From positions 1 to 31,069 of the forward strand of contig JAEENF010000103.1 in NCBI GenBank assembly GCA_016283605.1: 31,069 nt of DNA, in the 5' to 3' direction. The DNA is from Prevotella sp. (lineage in GTDB: Bacteria > Bacteroidota > Bacteroidia > Bacteroidales > Bacteroidaceae). Every line of letters begins with the position of its first letter. Position 1 is the first letter of the stretch. Below the pieces are notes generated by a model that saw only the letters and a list, made by a program, of their open reading frames with translations, did not search any database and was not told where the DNA came from. Positions 16,064 through 24,319 of this stretch are shown one piece after another. Position numbers and translations under genes: made by a program.

Positions 16064-17551
16064 ATGGCTTCATTTATTGACGACAAGATTGTGATGGACG
16101 GACTGACGTTTGATGACGTCCTGTTGATTCCGGCTTATTCGGAAGTACTGCCGAAGACGGTAGAGTTGAAAACAAAGTTTTCAAGGAATATCGAGTTGAA
16201 TGTTCCGTTTGTGACTGCTGCCATGGATACCGTGACGGAGTCGCAGATGGCTATTGCCATTGCCCGTGAAGGTGGTATTGGTGTGATTCATAAGAATATG
16301 TCGATAGAGGAACAGGCCCGTCAGGTGGCCATCGTGAAACGTGCCGAGAATGGTATGATTTACGATCCTGTGACTATCCCGTTGGGTTCTACCGTAGCAC
16401 AAGCACTCGACATCATGGCCGAGTATCATATCGGTGGTATTCCTGTGGTGGATGATGACAAGCGTCTGGTGGGTATCGTCACTAACCGCGATTTGAGGTT
16501 TGAGCGTCAGTTGGACCGTCCTGTTGACGAGATTATGTCGAAGGATCACTTGGTAACTACGCATCAGCAGACTGATCTGATGGCAGCTGCAGAGATTCTC
16601 CAGAAGAACAAAATTGAGAAGTTGCCTGTGGTCGATAAAGATAATCATCTGGTAGGTCTGATTACCTATAAGGACATCACTAAGGCCAAAGACAAGCCGA
16701 TGGCTTGTAAGGACGATAAGGGTCGTTTGCGTGTGGCTGCTGGTGTCGGTGTGACCATTGATACATTGGATCGTATGCAGGCCCTGGTGGATGCCGGTGC
16801 TGACGCTATCGTTATTGATACGGCACACGGCCATTCGAAGTCAGTGATCGAGAAGCTGGTAGAGGCCAAGAAGTGCTTCCCTAATATAGATATCGTCGTC
16901 GGTAATGTTGCCACAGGTGAGGCTGCCAAGATGTTGGTAGACAATGGCGCAGATGCCGTGAAGGTGGGTATCGGTCCTGGTTCAATCTGTACGACACGTG
17001 TCGTTGCTGGCGTCGGTGTTCCCCAGCTGAGTGCCGTCTATGATGTCTACAGTGCCTTGAAGGGAACGGGTGTACCTTTGATCGCCGATGGCGGTCTGCG
17101 TTATTCTGGAGATATCGTCAAGGCCCTCGCTGCTGGTGGTAGCTGTGTGATGATCGGTTCTCTGGTAGCCGGTACCGAGGAGAGTCCTGGTGATACGATC
17201 ATCTATAATGGTCGTAAGTTTAAGAGCTATCGTGGCATGGGTTCTCTAGAGGCCATGGAACAGAAGCATGGTTCCAAGGACCGTTATTTCCAGGGCGATA
17301 CGAAGGAAGCCAAGAAACTGGTGCCGGAGGGTATTGCCGGACGTGTACCTTATAAGGGAACGGTTCAGGAGGTGATTTATCAGATGGTTGGTGGTCTGCG
17401 TTCTGGTATGGGATACTGTGGTGCAGCTACCATTGAGAAACTTCATGAGGCCAAGTTTACTCGTATCACCAATGCCGGTGTGAATGAGAGTCATCCGCAT
17501 GATATCACGATCACCAGCGAGGCACCGAATTACAGTCGCCCGAATGATTGA
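16064..17551 (+). CDS. guaB: Inosine-5'-monophosphate dehydrogenase
   Basis: 495 residues. It oxidises IMP to XMP with NAD+, the committed step of GMP synthesis. The catalytic loop GIGPGSICTTR carries Cys309. Two CBS domains (about 98-210) interrupt the barrel, as is usual for bacterial enzymes. The phosphate-binding motif ADGGLRYSGDIVKALAAG and flap residues RGMGS are present. The 55-base gap after recQ has no clear promoter, and the parvulin gene starts six bases after the stop, so it is probably co-transcribed with both. Purine synthesis also appears at purB downstream. Confidence 0.97.
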   Translation: MASFIDDKIVMDGLTFDDVLLIPAYSEVLPKTVELKTKFSRNIELNVPFVTAAMDTVTESQMAIAIAREGGIGVIHKNMSIEEQARQVAIVKRAENGMIYDPVTIPLGSTVAQALDIMAEYHIGGIPVVDDDKRLVGIVTNRDLRFERQLDRPVDEIMSKDHLVTTHQQTDLMAAAEILQKNKIEKLPVVDKDNHLVGLITYKDITKAKDKPMACKDDKGRLRVAAGVGVTIDTLDRMQALVDAGADAIVIDTAHGHSKSVIEKLVEAKKCFPNIDIVVGNVATGEAAKMLVDNGADAVKVGIGPGSICTTRVVAGVGVPQLSAVYDVYSALKGTGVPLIADGGLRYSGDIVKALAAGGSCVMIGSLVAGTEESPGDTIIYNGRKFKSYRGMGSLEAMEQKHGSKDRYFQGDTKEAKKLVPEGIAGRVPYKGTVQEVIYQMVGGLRSGMGYCGAATIEKLHEAKFTRITNAGVNESHPHDITITSEAPNYSRPND

Positions 17552-17557
17552 GGAGTT

Positions 17558-19015
17558 ATGAAGTTAAGACAAATGAAAAAGCATTTGATGTTTTTGACGC
17601 TGCTGTTTAGTAGTGTGGCAGCTGTTGCGCAGAAGAATGATCCGGTTATCATGACAGTAAACGGTGTCGATGTGCCCCGTTCTGAGTTTGAGTATTCATA
17701 TAATAAGAATAATGCCGACGGTGTCATCGACAAGAAGACGGTCGAGGAGTATGTTGATCTGTTTATCAACTATAAGTTAAAGGTCGCCGCAGCTTTGGAT
17801 GCCCGTCTGGATACGTTGACATCGTTTAAACAGGAGTTTGCGATGTATCGTGACCAGCAGGTCCGTCCTGCGATGGTGACTGATGCCGATGTGTTGAATG
17901 AAGCCCGTGAAATCTATGACAGAACCAAAGAGGCGATAGGTACGAAAGGACTGATTCTTCCTGCTCATATTCTAATCAGGGTCTCTTCGAATGCGTCACA
18001 GCAGGAGGAAGATAAGGCTCGTATTCGTATTGATTCCGTTTATCAGGCTCTTTTGGGTGGTGCTGACTTTGCAGAACTGGCTAAGAAAGTCTCTGACGAC
18101 AGGGGGTCGGCTTCGAATGGAGGAGAACTCTCGTGGATAGGACCGAACCAGACGCTGAAGGAGTTTGAGGATGCTGCCTACGCCCTGCAGAAGGGAGAGA
18201 TGAGTAAGCCCGTGTTGTCGCCGGTCGGATTCCATATCATTCAGATGAAGGATCGTAAACAGCTTGAACCGTTTGACTCGTTGAGGAATACGATTATCCG
18301 CGGTATCGAACAGCGTGGCATCCGTAATCAGATTGCCGAGCAGAAGGTGAAGCAGATTGTGGAACAGTCGGGTGGTGCCATGACACCAGAAATGGTTATG
18401 AATACGGCTGCCGACTCGCTGTCGGAGGTTGATCCGGAGATGAAATACCTCATTCAGGAATATCATGACGGTCTGTTGCTCTATGAAGTCAGCAACCGAG
18501 AGGTGTGGGAGAAGGCTGCAAAGGATGAGGCTGGACTGGCTGCATATTTCAAAGATCACAAGAAAGACTATGCTTGGTCGGAACCTCGTTATAAGGGTAT
18601 GGCTTATCACGTGAAGACCAAGGCCGACGTGAAAGCGGTGAAGAACTGTGTGAAGAAATTGCCGTTTGACCAGTGGGCAGAAGCCCTGCGTCAGACCTTC
18701 AATCCCGATTCTGTCATCCGTATCCGTGTGGAGAAGGGCTTGTTTAAAGCCGGTGACAATCGGGTGGTGGACAGTCTGGTGTTTAAGGTTACGCCAGGTC
18801 CGAAGGCTAAACCGGCGAAATTGGCAGACTATCCTATCGATGCTGTCTATGGCAAGAAGTTGAAGAAGGGACCGGAGGACTATACGGATGTCCGCGGACA
18901 GGTAACGGAAGACTATCAGAATATGTTGGAGAAGGCTTGGGTATATGACCTTCGCCGTCGTTATAAATATTCTGTGAATCAGGAAATATTGAAAACAGTT
19001 AATAAGCATCAATGA
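17558..19015 (+). CDS. Periplasmic parvulin-type peptidyl-prolyl isomerase (PpiC/SurA-like)
   Basis: 485 residues. The signal peptide (LMFLTLLFSSVAAVAQ, about 10-25) points to the periplasm. A SurA-N-like helical region is followed by one clear parvulin domain (132-232) with the landmarks LPAHILIRV, GADFAELAKKVSDD, NGGELSWIG and GFHIIQMKDR. The C-terminal half (about 290-485) has weak similarity to a second rotamase-like and chaperone region. The likely role is folding of outer-membrane proteins. It overlaps the next parvulin gene by four bases. ATG codons at 17558 and 17573 are both possible starts; the length of the signal n-region does not decide between them. Confidence 0.88.
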   Translation: MKLRQMKKHLMFLTLLFSSVAAVAQKNDPVIMTVNGVDVPRSEFEYSYNKNNADGVIDKKTVEEYVDLFINYKLKVAAALDARLDTLTSFKQEFAMYRDQQVRPAMVTDADVLNEAREIYDRTKEAIGTKGLILPAHILIRVSSNASQQEEDKARIRIDSVYQALLGGADFAELAKKVSDDRGSASNGGELSWIGPNQTLKEFEDAAYALQKGEMSKPVLSPVGFHIIQMKDRKQLEPFDSLRNTIIRGIEQRGIRNQIAEQKVKQIVEQSGGAMTPEMVMNTAADSLSEVDPEMKYLIQEYHDGLLLYEVSNREVWEKAAKDEAGLAAYFKDHKKDYAWSEPRYKGMAYHVKTKADVKAVKNCVKKLPFDQWAEALRQTFNPDSVIRIRVEKGLFKAGDNRVVDSLVFKVTPGPKAKPAKLADYPIDAVYGKKLKKGPEDYTDVRGQVTEDYQNMLEKAWVYDLRRRYKYSVNQEILKTVNKHQ

Positions 19016-20445
19016 GACTAACAAAAAAGTTTATTTTGGCAGCGTTCGTGGCTATTCCTTTGATGGGTATAGCCACTTCTGCCCCGATGGGACAGGCCGT
19101 CTCGGCTGCGTCGTCGGATTCTGATTCAGTTGCTGCCATCCCGTTGCACAGTGTGATTGACGAGGTGATCTGGGTGGTTGGTGACGAGAGTATCCTGAAG
19201 TCGGATGTGGAGAGTATGCGTATGCAGGCTGCCATGGAAGGTGTGAAATGGGCAGGAGATCCTGATTGTACGATACCAGAACAGATAGCCGTACAGAAAC
19301 TGTTTGTGCATCAGGCCGACATCGACAGTATTGAGGTGACCGATGCGGATGTGGCTCAGGAAGTAGAACAGCAGATTCAAGCCTGGTTGGAGATGGTTGA
19401 CGGTAACCGTGAGCGTCTGGAGGAGTACAAGCACCAGACGATTACCCAGATGCGCAATGAGTTGCGTGACGAATTCAAGAATCGTACAAAGGTTCAGAAG
19501 ATGAAACAGAAACTCGTGGAGGATATCGCTGTCACACCGGCAGATGTGCGTAAGTACTTTGCCAACACACCCCAGGACAGCCTTCCCTTTGTTCCTACGG
19601 AAGTAGAGGTACAGATTGTCTGTCAGACCCCCCGCATAGAAGAGGAAGAGATCAACCGTGTGAAAGACGAATTGCGTGAGTATACAGAGCGTGTGAACAA
19701 GGGAGAGTCAACCTTCCAGACGCTGGCCCGTCTGTATTCCGAGGATCCTGGGACAGCCCGTCGTGGTGGTGAACTGGGACTGGTAGGACGTGGTACGCTC
19801 GATCCGGCCTTTGCTACGGTGGCTTTTAATCTGACGGATCCGAAGAAGATTTCGAAGATTGTGGAGTCGGAGTTCGGTTTTCATATCATTCAGTTGGTAG
19901 AGAAACGAGGTGACAAGGTGAATGTGCGTCATATCCTAAAGAAACCGATAGTTTCTGATGAGGCTATCGAGAAGGCTCTCCAGCGTTTGGACTCCATCGC
20001 TGTAGATATCAATGCTGGAAAGTTTACTTTCGAGGATGCGGCGTCTCTGCTTTCTGATGACAAGGATACGAGGAACAACAAGGGCCTGATGTCGAATATG
20101 TCGCAGACACAGTATCGTGTGACTTCGCGCTTCCAGATGCAGGAACTTCCCCCAGAAGTGGCAAAGGTCGTTGATACCATGAAGGTAGGACAGATCTCGA
20201 AAGCGTTTCAGATGATTAACCAGAAGGGTAAGACCGTGTGTGTCATTGCTAAGCTGAAGAATCGTGTGGATGGCCATCGTGCCAGTGTCACCGAGGATTT
20301 CCAGGCGTTGAAGGACGTGGTTCTGGAAAACCGTCGTAATGAGAGGATCCATCAGTGGGTGGTGGACAAGATAAAGAGTGTCTATACCCATCTGAATGAT
20401 AACTATAAGGACTGTAAGTTCGAATATGAAGGCTGGATCAAGTGA
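19012..20445 (+). CDS. surA: SurA-like periplasmic chaperone with two parvulin domains
   Basis: 477 residues. The signal peptide is KKFILAAFVAIPLMGIATSA. A SurA_N-like domain (about 45-175) is followed by parvulin domain 1 (about 197-299; RRGGELGLVGRG, ESEFGFHIIQLVEKR) and a more diverged parvulin domain 2 (about 303-416). This two-domain layout is that of SurA, which escorts unfolded outer-membrane proteins across the periplasm. It overlaps the preceding gene by ATGA and the following by GTGA, so the three are translationally coupled. Its sequence differs clearly from its neighbour, so this is not a recent duplication. Confidence 0.88.
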   Translation: MRLTKKFILAAFVAIPLMGIATSAPMGQAVSAASSDSDSVAAIPLHSVIDEVIWVVGDESILKSDVESMRMQAAMEGVKWAGDPDCTIPEQIAVQKLFVHQADIDSIEVTDADVAQEVEQQIQAWLEMVDGNRERLEEYKHQTITQMRNELRDEFKNRTKVQKMKQKLVEDIAVTPADVRKYFANTPQDSLPFVPTEVEVQIVCQTPRIEEEEINRVKDELREYTERVNKGESTFQTLARLYSEDPGTARRGGELGLVGRGTLDPAFATVAFNLTDPKKISKIVESEFGFHIIQLVEKRGDKVNVRHILKKPIVSDEAIEKALQRLDSIAVDINAGKFTFEDAASLLSDDKDTRNNKGLMSNMSQTQYRVTSRFQMQELPPEVAKVVDTMKVGQISKAFQMINQKGKTVCVIAKLKNRVDGHRASVTEDFQALKDVVLENRRNERIHQWVVDKIKSVYTHLNDNYKDCKFEYEGWIK

Positions 20446-22160
20446 AAAGTAGGAAATCCTTTGTCGTACTGATGGTGGCAGCTCTACTGGTGGGGATTCT
20501 GTCGGCAGGGGCTCAGAAGAAGGGACCTGTGAGGAAGCGTCCGGCGCGAAGGGCTGTCGTTCAGGATAAGCGCGTCTACCTTGTTCACGCTGATGTACTG
20601 CATTTTGACCAGTATAAGAATCCCGATGCGACAATTTTGAACGGAAAGGTTCATTTTACTCATGTGGGTGCCAGACTGTATTGCGACAGTGCCTATTTCT
20701 ATGAGGCAAGCAATTCTTTCGAGGCTTTCGGACACGTGAAGATGTACCAGGGAGACACGTTGTCGCTCTTCAGTGACTATGCCTATTACGATGGTAATGA
20801 GCAGATGGCCAGAGCACGTTATAATGTGGTGTTGAAGAACCGGAAGACGACTCTCTATACGGATAGTCTCGACTTTGACCGTCTCTATGATAATGCCTAC
20901 TTCTTTGAAGGCGGTAAGATGGTTGACGGGAATACGACACTGACTTCAGACTGGGGAGAGTATAACACCAAGACGAAGATGTCGGTGTTTAACTACGACG
21001 TGAAGATGAAGAGTCCAAAGTTCTATCTGACGACCGACACACTTTATTACGACAATGCCAGAAGTCTGGCTCATATCGTCGGTCCTTCGCACATTACCTC
21101 GGGTAACAGTCATATCTACTCTGAGTTGGGCTATTATGACACGAAGAAGGAACAGGCGCAGCTGATGGACCGTACGGTGATGGACAATCAGGGTAAAACC
21201 TTGGTGGGTGACAGCGTCTGGTACGACAGCAAACAAGGTTTCAGTCAGGCCTTCCGCAATGTCATCTTCGTGGACTCAGTTAATAAGAACAAGATGACTG
21301 GTAACTATGGTGAGTACTGGGAGAATACCGGCTATGCGCTCTGCACAGACAGTGCGGTGGCTATCGACTACTCACAAGGTGACTCGTTGTTTATGCATGC
21401 CGACACCTTTAAGGTGGTGACGTTTAATATTGAGACGGACTCTGTCTATCGTAAGATTCATGCTTACCATAAGGTGAGAGCATATCGGACGGATGTTCAG
21501 GGTGTATGTGACTCTCTGGTGTATAACTCGTTGGATTCGTGTATGACGATGTACAGAGACCCCATTGTGTGGAATAAAAACCAGCAGTTGGTGGGTGAGC
21601 AGATCCAGGTATTTATGAAGGACTCGGTCATCGACAGGGCTCATGTGATAGGTCAGGCATTCTCTATTCAACAGTTGCAGAGTGATACGTCGTGTTATAA
21701 TCAGATCTCCTCAAAGGAGATGTTTGCTTTTTTTGAGAATGGCGATATCCGCGAGGCGCAGGCAAAGGACAATGTGTTGATCGGCTATTACTTTGAGGAA
21801 GGCGACACGGTGCCGATCATCTATAATTATCAGGAGACCACGGAACTCAAGATGTTTTTGAAAGACAGGAAACTCCAGAGCGTGTGGACACCGAAGACGA
21901 GTGGTACAATGTATCCGCTGAATCAGATTCCGGCACAGAAGAAACAATTGCCGGGATTCATGTGGTTCAGTGATATCCGTCCCAAGAACCGTTGGGATAT
22001 CTTTGAATGGCGTGGAAAGAAGGCCGGTTCAGAGATTAAACCTCAACCCCGACGGCAGGCTCCTGTTCAGAGCCTCCCTCAACCAAAGATTACGCCTCAG
22101 GAGTTAGAACCTGCTGCAGAAGAGCCGGAATCAGAACCTCAGGAGAAAGTTACGGAATAA
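20442..22160 (+). CDS. OstA-like (LptA/LptD N-domain) LPS transport protein
   Basis: 572 residues, starting at a GTG that overlaps the surA stop by four bases. The signal peptide VVLMVAALLVGILSAGAQ is followed by repeated OstA/LptA-type strands from residue 40 to about 430 (HADVLHFDQYKN, VHFTHVGARLYCDSAYFY, ASNSFEAFGHVKMYQGDTL, TDSLDFDRLYDNAYFF). The Bacteroidota OstA-like proteins are much longer than E. coli LptA (185 residues) and lack the LptD barrel. This one ends in a proline- and glutamate-rich tail (about 525-572). It probably forms part of the periplasmic LPS bridge powered by LptB. mutL follows after 16 bases. Confidence 0.88.
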   Translation: MKSRKSFVVLMVAALLVGILSAGAQKKGPVRKRPARRAVVQDKRVYLVHADVLHFDQYKNPDATILNGKVHFTHVGARLYCDSAYFYEASNSFEAFGHVKMYQGDTLSLFSDYAYYDGNEQMARARYNVVLKNRKTTLYTDSLDFDRLYDNAYFFEGGKMVDGNTTLTSDWGEYNTKTKMSVFNYDVKMKSPKFYLTTDTLYYDNARSLAHIVGPSHITSGNSHIYSELGYYDTKKEQAQLMDRTVMDNQGKTLVGDSVWYDSKQGFSQAFRNVIFVDSVNKNKMTGNYGEYWENTGYALCTDSAVAIDYSQGDSLFMHADTFKVVTFNIETDSVYRKIHAYHKVRAYRTDVQGVCDSLVYNSLDSCMTMYRDPIVWNKNQQLVGEQIQVFMKDSVIDRAHVIGQAFSIQQLQSDTSCYNQISSKEMFAFFENGDIREAQAKDNVLIGYYFEEGDTVPIIYNYQETTELKMFLKDRKLQSVWTPKTSGTMYPLNQIPAQKKQLPGFMWFSDIRPKNRWDIFEWRGKKAGSEIKPQPRRQAPVQSLPQPKITPQELEPAAEEPESEPQEKVTE

Positions 22161-22176
22161 TAACCGGTTTCAGAGC

Positions 22177-24006
22177 ATGAGTGATGTCATACAACTTCTT
22201 CCCGACAGTGTTGCCAACCAGATTGCTGCTGGCGAGGTGATACAGCGTCCGGCTTCCGTCATTAAGGAGCTGGTGGAGAATGCTGTAGATGCAGAGGCTA
22301 CCTCTATTCAGGTGATTGTAGTGGATGCTGGGCGTACCTCTATCCAAGTGATTGATGATGGTAAGGGCATGTCGGAGACCGATGCCCGTCTGGCTTTTGA
22401 ACGCCATGCTACTTCCAAAATCCGTGAGGCTGATGATCTCTTTGCTCTGCAGACCATGGGTTTTCGCGGTGAGGCACTGGCATCGATAGCTGCTGTGGCT
22501 CAGGTGGAACTGGCGACTCGTACGAACAATGATGAGATAGGTACGTTGGTCTCGATCGCAGGTTCGAAAATCACGGGACAGGAACCCGTGGCTTGTCCTG
22601 TGGGATGCAATTTTACGGTGAAGAATCTGTTCTACAATGTGCCAGCCCGTAGGAAGTTCCTAAAGTCGAATGCCACAGAACTCAGTAATATCCTGACCGC
22701 TTTCGAACGGATAGCTCTGGTCTATCCGGATATCAGTTTCTCACTCCATCATAATGGTGCTGAACTCTTGAACCTGAGGGCGACCACCTTACGTCAGCGT
22801 ATAATAGATATCTTCGGGAAACAGTATGGACAAGACCTCCTGCCTGTTGATGTCAATACAGCAATCTGTCGGGTCTATGGCTTTGTATCGAAGCCGGAGA
22901 CTGCCCGTAAGAAGGGTGGTTGTGACCATCTTTTTGTTAATGGGCGCTTCATGAAGCATCCATATTTCCATAAGGCAGTCATCACGGCTTATGACCGTCT
23001 GATACCTGAAGGCATGCAAGTGCCCTATTTCCTTTACTTTGACGTCAATCCTGCCGATATTGACGTGAATATCCATCCGACAAAGACGGAGATTAAGTTT
23101 GAGAACGAACAAGCCATCTGGCAGATCCTGACAGCAGCAGTGCGTGATGCCATAGGTAAGTTCTGTGAGGTGCCTACGATAGATTTTGATACCGTAGGAA
23201 AGCCAGATATTCCGGTCTTTAATCCCGCATTCGACGATGTCAATGCGCCAAAGGTCAACTACAACCCCGATTATAATCCTTTTAAGAGTCTTGGAGGAAG
23301 GCATCATGAGGAAAGGAAAATAGACTCGCAATGGCAGGCGCTCTATGATAGCCTGACTCCTTCTACAGGAACCACGGATTCTGCGGATTTGTTTGGTCCT
23401 GATACGTCGACAGTGCCTGATATTATTGCAGAGAAGTCGCCTGTTCATTATCAGTATAAGGGAAAGTATTTGATGACTGCGGTGAAGTCAGGGCTGATGA
23501 TTATTGACCAGCATCGTGCAGATCTCCGTATATTATTTGAAAGGTATATGGAACAGCAGCGCCAGCATACTTCAAGAGTACAGAAATTATTGTTTCCTGA
23601 TGTCGTACAGTTTACGGCCTCAGAAGCTGTGATGCTGGATAAGATCCTGCCGGATCTTATCAATATAGGTTTCGATGTGAGTAACCTGGGTGGACACAGC
23701 TATGCCATCAATGGTGTACCTGCCGGTATAGAGGGTATTGATCCTGTCAACTTATTGCAACGCATGGTCTTCGACGCTATAGAACAGGGTAGGGATGTTC
23801 AGGAAGAGATAAGTAGCAGTATTGCACTGAGTCTGGCACGAAGTGCAGCGATACCTTATGGTCAGGTGCTCAGTAATGAGGAAATGGAGAATCTGATGAA
23901 TGAGCTTTTTGCCTGTAGCAATGTGAATTATACGCCTGACGGGAAAACAATCCTTTACATCCTTCCCCAGAGCGATATTGAAGGGACGTTTGAGTCAAAA
24001 CGTTAA
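22177..24006 (+). CDS. mutL: DNA mismatch repair protein MutL
   Basis: 609 residues. The N-terminal GHKL ATPase has QIAAGEVIQRPASVIKELVE, N-box ENAVDA (34-39), DDGKGM (60-65) and GFRGEALASI (95-104). A linker of low conservation (about 340-420) leads to the C-terminal dimerisation domain. In that domain the endonuclease motif DQHAxxExxxxE reads DQHRADLRILFE (444-455), so the first acidic ligand is replaced by Leu450. The usual CPHGRP motif near the end reads TPDGKT. ATPase and matchmaker functions look intact; nicking activity is doubtful. It is the last gene of the clpP-mutL series. Confidence 0.95.
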   Translation: MSDVIQLLPDSVANQIAAGEVIQRPASVIKELVENAVDAEATSIQVIVVDAGRTSIQVIDDGKGMSETDARLAFERHATSKIREADDLFALQTMGFRGEALASIAAVAQVELATRTNNDEIGTLVSIAGSKITGQEPVACPVGCNFTVKNLFYNVPARRKFLKSNATELSNILTAFERIALVYPDISFSLHHNGAELLNLRATTLRQRIIDIFGKQYGQDLLPVDVNTAICRVYGFVSKPETARKKGGCDHLFVNGRFMKHPYFHKAVITAYDRLIPEGMQVPYFLYFDVNPADIDVNIHPTKTEIKFENEQAIWQILTAAVRDAIGKFCEVPTIDFDTVGKPDIPVFNPAFDDVNAPKVNYNPDYNPFKSLGGRHHEERKIDSQWQALYDSLTPSTGTTDSADLFGPDTSTVPDIIAEKSPVHYQYKGKYLMTAVKSGLMIIDQHRADLRILFERYMEQQRQHTSRVQKLLFPDVVQFTASEAVMLDKILPDLINIGFDVSNLGGHSYAINGVPAGIEGIDPVNLLQRMVFDAIEQGRDVQEEISSSIALSLARSAAIPYGQVLSNEEMENLMNELFACSNVNYTPDGKTILYILPQSDIEGTFESKR

Positions 24007-24041
24007 AAAACGTCAATTCTAGACAACTTTTCGTCATTCAC

Positions 24042-24073
24042 TTTCCATTATTCACTTTTTTGTTGTACCTTTG
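24042..24073 (+). promoter_or_regulatory. Promoter of tRNA-Val copy 1
   Basis: TACCTTTG (24066-24073) followed by CACCCGC; a TTTC at 24042-24045 stands 20 bases upstream in place of TTTG. The segment from the -7 box to the tRNA is nearly identical to that before copy 2. Confidence 0.65.
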
Positions 24074-24092
24074 CACCCGCAAAACGAAAAAG

Positions 24093-24167
24093 GGGCGTTT
24101 AGCTCAGCTGGTTTAGAGCATCTGCCTTACAAGCAGAGGGTCGGCGGTTCGAATCCGTCAACGCCCA
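24093..24167 (+). tRNA. tRNA-Val (anticodon UAC), copy 1
   Basis: A full cloverleaf can be drawn. The acceptor GGGCGTT pairs with AACGCCC. The D-arm is GCTCAGCTGGTTTAGAGC. The anticodon stem TCTGC/GCAGA encloses loop CTTACAA, giving anticodon TAC. The T-arm contains GTTCGAATC. The discriminator is A. The following bases are CAA, so CCA is not encoded. It has its own promoter and terminator. Confidence 0.97.
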
Positions 24168-24177
24168 CAAAACAAGA

Positions 24178-24206
24178 GTTTCGGAACATTTCCGAAGCTT
24201 TTTTTG
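24178..24206 (+). terminator. Terminator of tRNA-Val copy 1
   Basis: TTCGGAA (24180-24186), loop CAT, TTCCGAA (24190-24196), then GC and seven T. A classic intrinsic terminator placed 11 bases after the tRNA. Confidence 0.85.
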
Positions 24207-24216
24207 TCACTTGATA

Positions 24217-24279
24217 TTTATCATTTATCCTTTTAAGAAAGTTTATCATTTATCCTTTCACATTTCTCATTTATTCTTT
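24217..24279. repeat. Three tandem 17-base repeats upstream of the paaK -7 box
   Basis: TTTATCATTTATCCTTT occurs at 24217-24233 and 24242-24258, and TTTCTCATTTATTCTTT (two mismatches) at 24263-24279. The periods are 25 and 21 bases, and the -7 box follows directly. They could be binding sites or Bacteroidota spacer-type low-complexity sequence. Confidence 0.55.
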
Positions 24280-24280
24280 G

Positions 24281-24288
24281 TACCTTTG
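24281..24288 (+). promoter_or_regulatory. -7 box of the paaK promoter
   Basis: TACCTTTG followed by TACC; no convincing TTTG at the -33 position. It overlaps an upstream in-frame ATG (24278), which excludes that codon as a start. Confidence 0.65.
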
Positions 24289-24319
24289 TACCGCACAAAC
24301 AAACAAAGGACTAGAAAGT

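Noticed and set aside
17996..19024. Long minus-strand open frame of 342 codons opposite the parvulin gene
   Set aside because: It is fully antisense to a well-supported parvulin gene, rich in Leu, His and Arg as expected of reverse-frame reading, and matches no family.
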